A stretch of 64,000 nucleotides of DNA, taken from positions 744,001 to 808,000 of the forward strand of contig JACPYL010000012.1 in NCBI GenBank assembly GCA_016196065.1. Reading direction: 5' to 3'. Positions 33,770 through 42,905 of this stretch are shown in pieces (positions within the stretch are counted from its first letter, which is position 1; the number at the start of each line of letters is the position of its first letter). The notes beneath the pieces were generated by a model, which worked only from the letters and a program-made list of their open reading frames with translations, did no database searches and was not told where the DNA came from. The DNA is from Acidobacteriota bacterium. Lineage in GTDB: Bacteria > Acidobacteriota > Terriglobia > Terriglobales > Acidobacteriaceae. The translations under genes and the position numbers were made by a program.

Positions 33770-34278
33770 CGCGCCAGTGTAACGCCTCCGTCGGGAGCGC
33801 CACTTTCTTCCCTCTGAAACACGAGGCGGTCGCTAAGCAGAAAATTCACCAGCGCGCAGACTCCGATCGCCAGAACGTTGGAGGCCATGGCATTGAATTT
33901 GAGCTGCCCGACTAGCCAGCGCATCAGTAGCAGGTTGCCGATGATCGAAACCGCTCCGTTCGTAGCATTGAAACGGGCCAGCCGGGCGAGCGAGTGCGTC
34001 CATCGCAGCGCCGGACGGTCTGTCCAGGTAAAGCGCTCGTGCCATAGGAAATTGTGTAGGACCGCGGTTTCAACCGCCATGGCTGTAGCCATCAGGTAGT
34101 CCAGATGCAGAAGAGACCGGTAGATGGTCAGCGCCAGAAGTTGCACGGCGATCCCGATTCCGCCTACGAGATTGAATTTCAGCCAGCGGGATAGAGCCTG
34201 CCGGGCCTTGCCCGGCTTGGATGGGTCAGAGACCCGTCCCCACATGTTTGCTTTTTTGAGCCCCATCAGCGGACTCAT
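33766..34278 (-). CDS. GtrA-family membrane protein
   Basis: 170 residues with four membrane helices: LKFNLVGGIGIAVQLLALTIY, MATAMAVETAVLHNFLWHERFTW, the NATNGAVSIIGNLLLM segment and ASNVLAIGVCALVNFLLSDRLVF. GtrA proteins move or orient undecaprenyl-linked sugars. The ATG overlaps the upstream stop codon. The first 30 codons (GRVSDPSKPGKARQAL) are encoded by a REP-like palindromic repeat and may be a later addition to the gene. Confidence 0.84.
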   Translation of the reverse strand: MSPLMGLKKANMWGRVSDPSKPGKARQALSRWLKFNLVGGIGIAVQLLALTIYRSLLHLDYLMATAMAVETAVLHNFLWHERFTWTDRPALRWTHSLARLARFNATNGAVSIIGNLLLMRWLVGQLKFNAMASNVLAIGVCALVNFLLSDRLVFQREESGAPDGGVTLAR

Positions 34279-35000
34279 CCAATTCTCTCTTCCCGATAGA
34301 GTCGGACAGTGTTCTTGATCGTGACAACGATCAACATGGCCGCCATCCCCACCAGGCCGATCGCGCCGGACACGTCGAACAGCCGATAGTGTCCGCGAAC
34401 CACCCACGCCCACCGGAACAGCGCGAGGTTGCCGACAGCGAGCAGGATGCGCAATTCCGTCGGACCAAAATGCCAGAACGAAAGATGAAATTCACCGAGC
34501 GTGTAGGTGGCGAGGTAGGACTGGATCGAGAGCAGCAGAAACGCAACCAGCAATCCGGTGGCGATGCCGGGATGCATGTATCCCGAAAGAGCGAGCCCGC
34601 CCATCATCGCGACCGAGCCGATCGAGTCGATGACGTGATCCACATAGAAGCCATAGCGCGGACGCTGCTGCTGGCGAACGCGGGCGAGCGTGCCATCCAG
34701 ACTGTCCCCGAACCAGTTCACCGCGAGGCAGACGATAGCCGCGAGCAACATCCGTCGGTCCCGGGCGGCCAAGGCGTAGCAGACGCCGGTTGCGATCTGC
34801 GCCGCGAATCCCAGCAGTGTCAGTTGGTCAGAACTGACCCAGGCCGGCATGTGTTCCGCGATCCATATCAGCGCGCGTTTTTCGGCCGTCGCCAGGAAAC
34901 TGCCATGAACCCGTGTGGCCTGCTTGAATCCAGCGCGGCGTGCTTCGGCGAGTGTCCGGGGATTGGCTTGTTCCGCAAAATCGGTGAGAGATGTTGCCAT
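34275..35000 (-). CDS. CDP-alcohol phosphatidyltransferase
   Basis: 241 residues with about six membrane helices and the family signature D-G-x2-A-R-x8-G-x3-D-x3-D: DGTLAR, then GFYVDHVID, all present. It condenses a CDP-linked diacylglycerol (or CDP-polyol) with an alcohol phosphate to make a phospholipid. Substrate unknown. First gene of a three-gene coupled unit with gtrA and the glycosyltransferase, suggesting a glycosylated lipid product (inference). Confidence 0.87.
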   Translation of the reverse strand: MATSLTDFAEQANPRTLAEARRAGFKQATRVHGSFLATAEKRALIWIAEHMPAWVSSDQLTLLGFAAQIATGVCYALAARDRRMLLAAIVCLAVNWFGDSLDGTLARVRQQQRPRYGFYVDHVIDSIGSVAMMGGLALSGYMHPGIATGLLVAFLLLSIQSYLATYTLGEFHLSFWHFGPTELRILLAVGNLALFRWAWVVRGHYRLFDVSGAIGLVGMAAMLIVVTIKNTVRLYREERIG

Positions 35001-35177
35001 GAGTGCCTCCGAGATGGAGGCAGAATGAGGCTCGGGCAGCGGGATGACAATGCACAGAGGGTAAAACGGATGTCAAGCGCTATCTGCTGTTTTATGAATG
35101 AATTACAGTGGGATATCGACTCGCCGAAAGAGGCTATTTAGGCCCGGATTTCTTATTCCGGATTTCTCAGTTAAGAA

Positions 35178-35251
35178 CTGTCATCCCGAGCGAAGCGAGG
35201 GATCTGCAGTTCGCGGCAGATACAGATCCCTCGCTTCGCTCGGGATGACAG
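35178..35251. repeat. Large palindromic REP-like element
   Basis: Two perfect 29-base inverted arms (35178-35206 and 35223-35251) around a 16-base loop; each arm itself contains the palindrome GAGCGAAGCGAGGGATC-type core. This kind of element is common in acidobacterial genomes. No gene falls in the 290-base gap that contains it. Confidence 0.85.
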
Positions 35252-35294
35252 AATCTAAGGAAGGTTCACAGATGGTCGGCGTTCGACATGAGAC

Positions 35295-36698
35295 CTAAAT
35301 GGCCTCCCCGATCGCCGCCCGCAGTTGATCTACCGCCCACCCAATCTGCTCGGCTGCAATCACGGCCGGGGGCGCAATCAACAGGTGGTCGCCGGAGATT
35401 CCGTCGATGCATCCCTGCATCGGATACACCAGCAGTCCGCGCTTGCGGCAGCCTTGGCCAACGAGTCCTGCGAAATTTTTCTCCGCCGAAAACGGTTGCT
35501 TAGTTTTTTTGTCGCGGACGATTTCCACGGCCCACAACAAGCCTAGGCCTCGGACGTCACCAACGGCGTCGAGATCGCCCAGACTTTCTAGTGCAGCTTT
35601 GAGTGTCGAAGCTATGGTGCCTTCAAGACTCGAATCCGCCGCACGCACCAGATTCAGCGTTTTCATCCGGTGCAGCACCGCCCGCCCCACCGCCACCGAT
35701 ACCGGATGCGCGTTGTAAGTAAAGCCGTGCAGGAAGGCACCGGCGCCGGGTCCATCGGCAATCGCATCGACAACTTTTTTGCTGGCGATGACTGCGCCGA
35801 GCGGCGCGTATCCCGAAGAAACGCCTTTCGCGGCGACGATGATGTCCGGCGCAACCTGCCAGTGCTCGACCGCAAAGTTGCGCCCCGTGCGGCCCATGCC
35901 GGTCATCACTTCGTCGGCAATCAGCAGGACGCCGTGACGTTGGCAAATTTCCGCGACACTCTGCAGGTATCCGGGCGGCGGAGTGACGGCTCCGAGTGTC
36001 GCTCCGCTCATGGGCTCGAAAATAAAAGCGGCGGCCTGGCCGTCCGCGGCGACGATCGCGTTTTCAAGTTCAGCGGCGTATTGCTGGCCGCAATTGCGGC
36101 AACCGTCCGCGCAGTCGAAGTCGCAGCGATAGCAGTAAGGAATCCCGATGTGGGCGAACTCACGCACCATCGGCAGATACATCTCTCGCCGTTTCTTGTT
36201 ACCGGAAACCGCGAGCGCTCCCAGCGTCGATCCGTGATAGCTCTGATTGCGGCTCAGGACCTGATAGCGTCTTGTCTGGCCGATTTCCACCTGATATTGC
36301 CGCGCGAGCTTCAACGCGGTCTCGATCGATTCCGATCCGCCACAGGTGAAGTACACCGCGCCGCCGCGGAAGTGCGGGCCGGCAAACTCCAGCATCTCGG
36401 CAGCAAATTCCTCTGCCACCGGTGTCGTGAACTGGCTGGTGTGGACAAACTCAAGCTGGCGCGCCTGCTCCAGCATCGCATCGCCGATCTCGCGGACGCC
36501 GTGTCCGATGAAATTTACGGCGGCCGATCCAGAAAAATCGAGATAGCGATGCTCGTCGGCGTCCCAAACGTAGACGCCTTCGCCGCGTACCGCCGCCGGA
36601 TACGGCTTGCGAAAGGAGCGACGCAGAACGGGAGTACGGAAATTCTGATCAGGTCGAGTCACGCAAGGAATTATCGAATCGGGAAGACCCGATGTCAA
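35295..36698 (-). CDS. Class III aminotransferase with cysteine-rich insert
   Basis: 467 residues, likely TTG start (a GTG 12 codons in is the alternative). PLP lysine in AAKGVSSGYAPLG; GGSESIETALKLARQY, YHGSTLGALAVSG, EPMSGATLG and DEVMTGMGRTG support an omega-transaminase-like enzyme. Between sheets, near residue 190, CYRCDFDCADGCRNC puts five cysteines close together, a possible metal site. Substrate unknown. Confidence 0.85.
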   Translation of the reverse strand: MTSGLPDSIIPCVTRPDQNFRTPVLRRSFRKPYPAAVRGEGVYVWDADEHRYLDFSGSAAVNFIGHGVREIGDAMLEQARQLEFVHTSQFTTPVAEEFAAEMLEFAGPHFRGGAVYFTCGGSESIETALKLARQYQVEIGQTRRYQVLSRNQSYHGSTLGALAVSGNKKRREMYLPMVREFAHIGIPYCYRCDFDCADGCRNCGQQYAAELENAIVAADGQAAAFIFEPMSGATLGAVTPPPGYLQSVAEICQRHGVLLIADEVMTGMGRTGRNFAVEHWQVAPDIIVAAKGVSSGYAPLGAVIASKKVVDAIADGPGAGAFLHGFTYNAHPVSVAVGRAVLHRMKTLNLVRAADSSLEGTIASTLKAALESLGDLDAVGDVRGLGLLWAVEIVRDKKTKQPFSAEKNFAGLVGQGCRKRGLLVYPMQGCIDGISGDHLLIAPPAVIAAEQIGWAVDQLRAAIGEAI

Positions 36699-36702
36699 AA
36701 TT

Positions 36703-36785
36703 GCATTCCTCCGTGACCTCCGTGCCCCCCGTGGTAGAGATCAAGAGCTTGAACCACAGAGGACACGGAGGTCACGGAGGAATGC
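36703..36785. repeat. REP-like inverted repeat upstream of murJ
   Basis: Two arms of about 33 bases, the right one ACCACAGAGGACACGGAGG with a TCACGGAGG extension, the left its complement with few mismatches. The same family flanks the other end of murJ and occurs in part inside rnr. Confidence 0.8.
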
Positions 36786-36858
36786 CACACTTGTCATTTC
36801 CGATTCGCCACCACCGATAGCCCCCCAGGTCTCGCTCGGATGCGTTACCCTGCGATAG

Positions 36859-38412
36859 ATGTGGATTCCGCGAATCTTCCGGCCGTCGCACCAGCACAGC
36901 GCGTTTTCCGCGACCCTGCTCCTGATGACGACGATCACGTTGTCGCGCGTGATCGGCTACATCCGCGAAGCGTACATCGCCTATGCCTTCGGCGCGGGCC
37001 AGCAAACAGACGCTTACGTAGCCGCATTCACTCTGCCGGACTGGCTCAACTACATCGTTGCTGGCGGCACAGCGTCCATAACATTTATCTCCATCTACAC
37101 ACGCTTCCTCGCCGAGAAGCGCGAGCAGGACGCGCAAAAGACTTTCTCGATCATCATCACGGTAATGACCACCATGCTGATCATCGGCACGATCATCGCA
37201 GAGATTTTTACGCCCCAGTTCTGCGGCTGGATGTTCCACAAATTCAATGCCGAGCAAATGCAACTCTGCATTCACTTGACCCGCATCCTGCTGCCGGCAC
37301 AGATCTTCTTTTATGTTGGTGGAGTCGTTTCCGCGGTTCTGCTCTCGCACCGGCTGTTTCTGTTCCCCGCGTTCGGGCCGCTGCTCTATAACGTTGCGAT
37401 TATTGCTGGAGGAGTTGTTGCCGGGCACCAGTTCGGAATTGCTTCGCTGGCCTATGGTGCGGTGATCGGTAGTATCGTGGGACCGTTCCTGATCAACGCA
37501 ATTGGAGCAGCGAAAATCGGCACGGGATATCGTCCCAGCTTTGACATCAAGAACCCGTCGTTCCGGGAGTGGGTGCGCCTGTCGATTCCGCTCATGCTCG
37601 GCGTTTCACTGGTCACGGCGGACGACTGGATTCTGCGCTACTTTGCTTCCGGCGGTATCGGCGACATTGCGCGACTGAATTATGCGAAGCGCCTGTTCGC
37701 GGTGCCCATTGCGATCCTCGGACAGGCGGCCGGGCAGGCCTCGCTACCTTTTTTTTCCCGTCTGTTTGGCGACAAGAAATTCGATGAATTCGCCGAGACT
37801 GTCAACGCTTCGGTCTATCGCATCACAGCGGCTTCGTTGCTCATCACAGGCTTGATGATGTCGGTCGCCGTGCCGGTGATCGATCTTGTCTATCGCCGCG
37901 GCCGATTTACTTTCGGAGACTCCGAATCCACCGCAATCTACTTTTTCTGGTTCTCGCTTTCGCTCGCGTTGTGGTCCGCGCAGGCACTCTACGCTCGCGC
38001 GTTCTATGCTTCCGGCAACACGCTGACTCCGATGGTGGCGACCACGTTGATCACTCTCGCCTCGTTGCCGGTGTATTCAGTTTTGTTTCGGACGCTCTCC
38101 GTAACCGGCCTCGCGATTGCGTCCGATATTGGAATCGCAGCGAACGCCCTGGCGATTGCCCTGTTACTGCATCTGCGTGGGATGGTATCGCTCGGGGGAA
38201 TGAACTGGAAGGAACTAGGCAAGGCGGCGCTGATTGGAATCGCGTCCGGTGGGCTGAGCTATGAGGTGACGCGCATCATTGCACTCGATGGCAGCCGCCG
38301 AGCCGATTTGCTCGCCCTCGTGCTCGGCACGTTAACCTGGGCCGGGGCCGTGGCCGCAGGGTTATGGCTTTTGCGCTCGCAACTTCCAGCCGCCCTGCGT
38401 AGAAAAAGCTGA
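36859..38412 (+). CDS. murJ: Lipid II flippase, MurJ/MviN family
   Basis: 517 residues, 13-14 membrane helices. Conserved features: RVIGYIREAYIAYAFGAGQQTDAYVAAFTLP at the start, ADDWILRYFASGGIGDIARLNYAKRLFAVPIAILGQAAGQASLPFFSRL, and YRRGRFTFGDSEST. It moves lipid II across the inner membrane for peptidoglycan synthesis; the MOP superfamily also includes polysaccharide flippases. ATG start without a strong ribosome site. Flanked by related inverted repeats. Confidence 0.88.
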   Translation: MWIPRIFRPSHQHSAFSATLLLMTTITLSRVIGYIREAYIAYAFGAGQQTDAYVAAFTLPDWLNYIVAGGTASITFISIYTRFLAEKREQDAQKTFSIIITVMTTMLIIGTIIAEIFTPQFCGWMFHKFNAEQMQLCIHLTRILLPAQIFFYVGGVVSAVLLSHRLFLFPAFGPLLYNVAIIAGGVVAGHQFGIASLAYGAVIGSIVGPFLINAIGAAKIGTGYRPSFDIKNPSFREWVRLSIPLMLGVSLVTADDWILRYFASGGIGDIARLNYAKRLFAVPIAILGQAAGQASLPFFSRLFGDKKFDEFAETVNASVYRITAASLLITGLMMSVAVPVIDLVYRRGRFTFGDSESTAIYFFWFSLSLALWSAQALYARAFYASGNTLTPMVATTLITLASLPVYSVLFRTLSVTGLAIASDIGIAANALAIALLLHLRGMVSLGGMNWKELGKAALIGIASGGLSYEVTRIIALDGSRRADLLALVLGTLTWAGAVAAGLWLLRSQLPAALRRKS

Positions 38413-38423
38413 AGATCCAGAAG

Positions 38424-38504
38424 TCCTCTGTGACCTCCGTGTCCTCCGTGGTTCAAGCTTTTGTGTCCCAACCACAGAGGTCACGGAGGTCACAGAGGAA
38501 TGCA
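38424..38504. repeat. REP-like inverted repeat downstream of murJ
   Basis: Arms 38424-38453 and 38470-38504 pair over about 30 bases; same consensus as the copy before murJ. It may serve as a bidirectional mRNA end. Confidence 0.8.
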
Positions 38505-38506
38505 TT

Positions 38507-38548
38507 TTGCAAAAAGAAAAAGGCATCTCCCAACCGGGGGATGCCTTT
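38507..38548 (-). terminator. Terminator of the bactofilin gene
   Basis: On the minus strand AAAGGCATC and GATGCCTTT close a 9-bp stem with extra CCC/GGG pairs, followed by TTTTCTTTTTG. Confidence 0.85.
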
Positions 38549-38570
38549 GATAACCAGTCGACTTTGAAAC

Positions 38571-39092
38571 TTACGCCCGCGCCGCCACAGCCTCTGGTGC
38601 CGACACAGACGACTCTTTCTTAACTTCTTCCGGCTTGCCACCCGCTTTGCGGATGTCGATACCGCCCTTGAAGAAGGCGCCGTCTTCAATCGAGATTCTG
38701 GCTGCGACGACGTCGCCGGTGAGCGAACCGTCGCTGCGGATATCGACGCGATCACTGGCGGTCAGATTGCCGCGGACTTTGCCCAGGACAACGATTTCAC
38801 GCGCGTTGATGTTGGCTGCGACCACGCCATTGCGGCCGACCGTGACGCGATTGCCGGAGAGGTTGATCGAACCTTCGACCCGGCCATCAATATAAAGTGA
38901 TTCGGACCCGGTAACTTCGCCTTTGATCACAAGGGACTTGCCGATCGTCGCCTGGTCAGAAGTGGTGGTGGTCACCGGACGCGCGGGCGCAGCGGGTTCG
39001 CTGGTTACGGGCGCGGTCGGTGTAGACATCGTCGGACGTTCCGGCTCCGCCGGTCGGCCAGGCGTTCCAGGTTGATTGGTAGGCTTCCACAT
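38571..39092 (-). CDS. bacA: Bactofilin
   Basis: 173 residues. Pro/Thr-rich flexible N-terminus up to about residue 50, then the beta-helical bactofilin core with regular IxGxVxGSxxLxIDGRVEGSI and VVLGKVRGNLTASDRVDIRSDGSLTGDV ladders, then a Lys/Glu/Ala-rich tail. Bactofilins polymerise without nucleotide and organise cell-shape or division enzymes. Neighbour of murJ, which fits a cell-envelope role. AAAGGAA precedes the ATG. Subtype name is by family only. Confidence 0.88.
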   Translation of the reverse strand: MWKPTNQPGTPGRPAEPERPTMSTPTAPVTSEPAAPARPVTTTTSDQATIGKSLVIKGEVTGSESLYIDGRVEGSINLSGNRVTVGRNGVVAANINAREIVVLGKVRGNLTASDRVDIRSDGSLTGDVVAARISIEDGAFFKGGIDIRKAGGKPEEVKKESSVSAPEAVAARA

Positions 39093-39371
39093 TGTGCTCA
39101 GATTCCTTTCCTTAATGAGGAATTTCAGATACGTCGCCGCACTTCGGCTGCCAAATGCGATTGTACTCCGGACTTTCCGCGCCAGACTGTGGAAATCCAG
39201 TATTTACTAGGTCTTTTCGTGGTTCCCCCCATTGCAACCCCGGTTTCAAGCGGGCAGAAGTCATCGAAAGCGTGTAACCCCTTCCCGGCTCGGCGGTAAA
39301 TGTTCTATCGCGATAGTATGAAGAGAGCCGCACAAGGGATCCCACCTTGGTGCGGATTCTGGGGAGATTTT

Positions 39372-39899
39372 ATGAGCACTCTGACCGCTTCTTTTGGCCG
39401 ACCCCTGCCCGGTGAATTCAATCCTTACTACGACAAATACGTTTCTCTAGTGCCCTCTGGCGACATCGTTGGCTTGTTGGAACAGCAGGCGCCAGAAACT
39501 GTGGCTCTGTTCAAGTCTTTGAGCGCGAAAGCGCACTTCCGTTATGCTGCGGGCAAATGGAGTGTCAAAGAGATGCTTGGGCACCTCAACGACACCGAGC
39601 GGATCATGGCCTATCGCGCGCTGCGGATCGCCCGCGGGGACAAGACACCGTTGGCAGGGTTCGAGCAGGACGACTATGTCCGCGACGGCAACTTTAGCCA
39701 GCGGACGCTGGCCGATCTGTTGGACGAATTTCTAACCGTTCGCCAGGCAACGGTGGCGCTGTTCCGGCATGTCGATGCCGAAGGCGGCGCCCGTAAGGGT
39801 GTGGCCAACAATTCTCCAGCCAGCGTCCGCGCACTGGCCTACATCATCGCAGGGCACGAATTGCATCACCGGAAAGTGCTGAGTGAGAAATATTTGTGA
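39372..39899 (+). CDS. DinB-family metal-binding protein
   Basis: 175 residues from an ATG after GGGGAG. Four-helix fold with histidines in MLGHLNDTERI and IAGHELHHRKVL, the typical DinB-like metal triad. Function not known; some relatives use bacillithiol or mycothiol. Longer upstream starts lack features. Confidence 0.82.
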   Translation: MSTLTASFGRPLPGEFNPYYDKYVSLVPSGDIVGLLEQQAPETVALFKSLSAKAHFRYAAGKWSVKEMLGHLNDTERIMAYRALRIARGDKTPLAGFEQDDYVRDGNFSQRTLADLLDEFLTVRQATVALFRHVDAEGGARKGVANNSPASVRALAYIIAGHELHHRKVLSEKYL

Positions 39900-39902
39900 G
39901 GA

Positions 39903-40040
39903 AGGTGCCAGGTCTTAGGTGTCAGGTGTCAGGCACAGAACCGAACTGGTACCTGAGTCTTGAAGCAACGATGTCGCGACATCTGACCAACAGTTCCAAT
40001 TCCCGCGACCTGACACCTAACACCTAGCACCTAAGACCTG
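39903..40040. repeat. Long imperfect inverted repeat
   Basis: Left arm built on GGTCTTAGGTGTCAGGTGTCAGG, right arm on CCTGACACCTAACACC/TAGCACCTAAGACC; the two are complementary over about 25 bases with a 90-base centre. It fills the gap before rnr. Confidence 0.75.
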
Positions 40041-40047
40041 AACCTTG

Positions 40048-42627
40048 ATGCTCTCTGACGCTTTCATTCTTCGTCACATCGATCGCCAGTCTAAGAAGAT
40101 GGCGACGTACAAACAATTGCTGCGCGAACTCGGCGTGAAGGGTGACGAACGCCGGGAGTTGGCCGACCGGCTTCGCATTCTGGTAAAGAGAGGCGCACTT
40201 CTGGAGATCGATTCGGGCCGCTACTCCCTGCCGAAGGCTTCTCCGACCACCAATCGCAACATGTTCGTGGGACGTCTGAGCATGCATCGCGATGGTTTTG
40301 GTTTCGTCATTCCGGAAGCGGCCACGCTCGATCCCAGTTTGAAATCTCGTCTCAGTGGCGATGTGTTCATTCCTCCGAATGCCGCCGGATCGTCAATGCA
40401 CGGCGACCGGGTATTAGTCGAGATCACGGCTTTTCGTCCCGAGGGACGGGCCGAGGGGCGTGTCGTTCGCTCCGTGGTGCGCGCGCATCCGACGCTGGTG
40501 GGAGTGTTTCACTACGGAAATCGCGGCAACTACGTTACCCCGCTGGATGGAAAAGTTGGGCAGCAGATCGTGATTCCACCGCGGATGGAAAAACCTCAAA
40601 CGGCAACCACGGGGGCCACGGAGGACACGGGGAAAAGCGCACAGGGGAAGGCGAAACCAGTAGCGCAACATCGTGTGGTGGGCAAAGAGGCCGCGCAGCA
40701 TGCGGACTGGCGGGATCTCGAGGGAGTGATCGTCGATGTCGAGATTACGGAGTGGCCCTCGGCGACGCAGAATCCGCGCGGACGCGTGATCGAGATCCTC
40801 GGAGAAGAAAATGATTTCGGCGTCGATGTCGAGATCATGATCCGAAAATTTCATCTGCCACACCGTTTTCCTCCGGCAGTGATTGAAGAGGCGCAGGCGA
40901 TCAGTCCGGTGATTCCCGAAGCGGAGCTGAAGCGGCGTCGCGACTATCGCGACCTGCCGATCGTGACGATCGACGGCGAAACTGCCCGCGACTTTGACGA
41001 CGCCGTTCATGTCCGCCTCCTCGAAAACGGCAACTATGAACTGCAAGTTCACATCGCGGACGTCGCACAGTACGTCACGCCCGATGCGCCGCTCGATCAA
41101 GAAGCCCGCCTGCGAGGTACCAGCGTTTATTTTCCTGACCGTGCCGTACCGATGTTGCCGCTCGAACTCTCGACTGACATTTGCAGCCTGCGACCGCAAG
41201 TCGACCGGCTGGTCTTGTCCTGCACGATGGAAATGGATCATCAAGGCGAAGTGCTGGGTTACGAGGTCAACGAAGGAGTGATCCGCTCCGTTGAACGCAT
41301 GACGTACACGGCAGTGAATGCGGTGATCGAAGGTGATGCGGCTACGCGAGAACGTTATGCGCCGCTGGTCGAGAATTTCGAACGGATGCGTGACCTCGCG
41401 ATGATCCTGAACCGGAAGCGGCAGCGTCGCGGATCCATCGACTTCGATCTGCCCGAAGCGGTTATCGAATTCGACGAACATGGATTGATGAAGAGCATCA
41501 CGCGTTCGGAGCGGAACATCGCGCACCGGCTCATCGAAGAATTCATGCTCTCTGCCAATGAAAGCGTCGCGCACTATCTCGAAAATAAACGCATTGCATC
41601 GCTTTACCGCATCCACGACAAGCCGGATGCCAAGCGGGTCTATGACTTTGAGGTGATTGCGTCCACGTTTGGATACTCGTTAGGCGTAGGCGCTCTGCCG
41701 ATTCATCGCGTGCAGATGAAGACCGACCGCCGTTCCGCCCATGGCACCGGAAAGGGCGCGCGCGAAATTGAGGTGCCAAAGGAAGTCCACATCACGCCGC
41801 GCATGTATCAGAAGCTGTCCGCCAAAATCGCTGGTACGCCGGAGGAACGCATTCTCAGCTTTCTCATGCTTCGCTCGCTGAAGCAGGCGCGGTATTCGGA
41901 GGAGAATCACGGACACTTCGCCTTGGCGGCTCCGACCTATACGCATTTCACGTCGCCGATCCGGCGCTATCCGGACCTGATCGTGCACCGTATTTTGAAA
42001 GACGTCCTGCGCGAGTCTGCCGAAAAAATGGATGGAGACGTGCCGGTTGGTGTTGCCACGGGAACGCACGAATTTAGTCGTGGCGGGGATCATACAAAAA
42101 AGCGTGAGCCTTCAGCCCCCGACAATTCGCGGGCGGGGGCGCCCGCGCCACAGCAACCTTCTCCGTGGTCAAAGCGGCGAGATCATGCTGCTCATCAAGC
42201 GGAACTGGAGCCACTCGGCGGGCCGATTGCGATCGAAGAACTGCATAGTATCGCGGAAGAATCGAGCACCACCGAGCGTCGCGCCGATGAAGCGGAACGG
42301 GAACTGATGGAGTGGAAGAAAGTAAAGTTCATGGAGTCCCGCGTTGGCGAGGACTTCGACGGCCTCATTATCAGCGTCACCAAGTACGGCTTCTTCGTGG
42401 AACTCACTGACCTTTTTGTGGAGGGGCTCGTCCCGCTGGATTCTCTGGCTGACGACCGTTACACTTTTCACGAAAATACCCGCCAGATTATCGGACAACG
42501 CAGCCGCAGGACGTACAGCATGGGCGACCGGGTACGAGTCCTGCTGGATCGAATCGATCCGGTGGAAAAGAAACTGCAGTTTGCGGTGTTCGAGGAGCTG
42601 CGTCCGCCATCGCGCCGGCGAAAGTGA
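40048..42627 (+). CDS. rnr: Ribonuclease R
   Basis: 859 residues. N-terminal winged helix (ATYKQLLRELGVKGDERRELADRL...), two cold-shock domains, the RNB catalytic domain with TARDFDDAVHV and DLPEAVIEF..., and a C-terminal S1 domain (GEDFDGLIISVTKYGFFVEL). A processive 3'-to-5' exonuclease for structured RNA. Two unusual segments are in-frame repeat insertions: TATTGATEDTGKSAQGKA near residues 186-204, and a Pro/Ala-rich stretch (SAPDNSRAGAPAPQQPSPW) between RNB and S1. The start TTG or ATG are adjacent. Confidence 0.92.
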   Translation: MLSDAFILRHIDRQSKKMATYKQLLRELGVKGDERRELADRLRILVKRGALLEIDSGRYSLPKASPTTNRNMFVGRLSMHRDGFGFVIPEAATLDPSLKSRLSGDVFIPPNAAGSSMHGDRVLVEITAFRPEGRAEGRVVRSVVRAHPTLVGVFHYGNRGNYVTPLDGKVGQQIVIPPRMEKPQTATTGATEDTGKSAQGKAKPVAQHRVVGKEAAQHADWRDLEGVIVDVEITEWPSATQNPRGRVIEILGEENDFGVDVEIMIRKFHLPHRFPPAVIEEAQAISPVIPEAELKRRRDYRDLPIVTIDGETARDFDDAVHVRLLENGNYELQVHIADVAQYVTPDAPLDQEARLRGTSVYFPDRAVPMLPLELSTDICSLRPQVDRLVLSCTMEMDHQGEVLGYEVNEGVIRSVERMTYTAVNAVIEGDAATRERYAPLVENFERMRDLAMILNRKRQRRGSIDFDLPEAVIEFDEHGLMKSITRSERNIAHRLIEEFMLSANESVAHYLENKRIASLYRIHDKPDAKRVYDFEVIASTFGYSLGVGALPIHRVQMKTDRRSAHGTGKGAREIEVPKEVHITPRMYQKLSAKIAGTPEERILSFLMLRSLKQARYSEENHGHFALAAPTYTHFTSPIRRYPDLIVHRILKDVLRESAEKMDGDVPVGVATGTHEFSRGGDHTKKREPSAPDNSRAGAPAPQQPSPWSKRRDHAAHQAELEPLGGPIAIEELHSIAEESSTTERRADEAERELMEWKKVKFMESRVGEDFDGLIISVTKYGFFVELTDLFVEGLVPLDSLADDRYTFHENTRQIIGQRSRRTYSMGDRVRVLLDRIDPVEKKLQFAVFEELRPPSRRRK

Positions 42628-42690
42628 AAAGGGACGATACGAAGTTGCAGGCAGAGAGGGCGTCCATCCCGCCAACCTGTCACTCTAATT

Positions 42691-42734
42691 TGTGATGGAA
42701 ATCACGCAATACTGTGTGAAATAACCCATTTCAC
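42691..42734 (+). promoter_or_regulatory. Two palindromic Crp/Fnr-type operators
   Basis: TGTGATGGAAATCACG (42691-42706) is one base from the CRP consensus TGTGA-N6-TCACA. Ten bases on lies the perfect dyad GTGAAATAACCCATTTCAC (42716-42734). Both are upstream of the regulator gene and could mediate autoregulation. Confidence 0.55.
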
Positions 42735-42905
42735 CTGTTTCTGAAGCTGATTGCAATGCTTCTACATACCTACCTGCTGCCTGAAACTCTTTTATTTAGT
42801 TCGGGTTACATCAGATTCGCCCTGGTTCTAGAAGGATGGCCTCCGGTTTGCCGTTACATAGGTGTAAGGTGGCGCGAATGGGCCACCGAAAGGGGAGGAA
42901 TCTTC

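Noticed and set aside
40414-41616. 400-codon minus-strand frame
   Set aside because: Antisense to rnr, no start signal.
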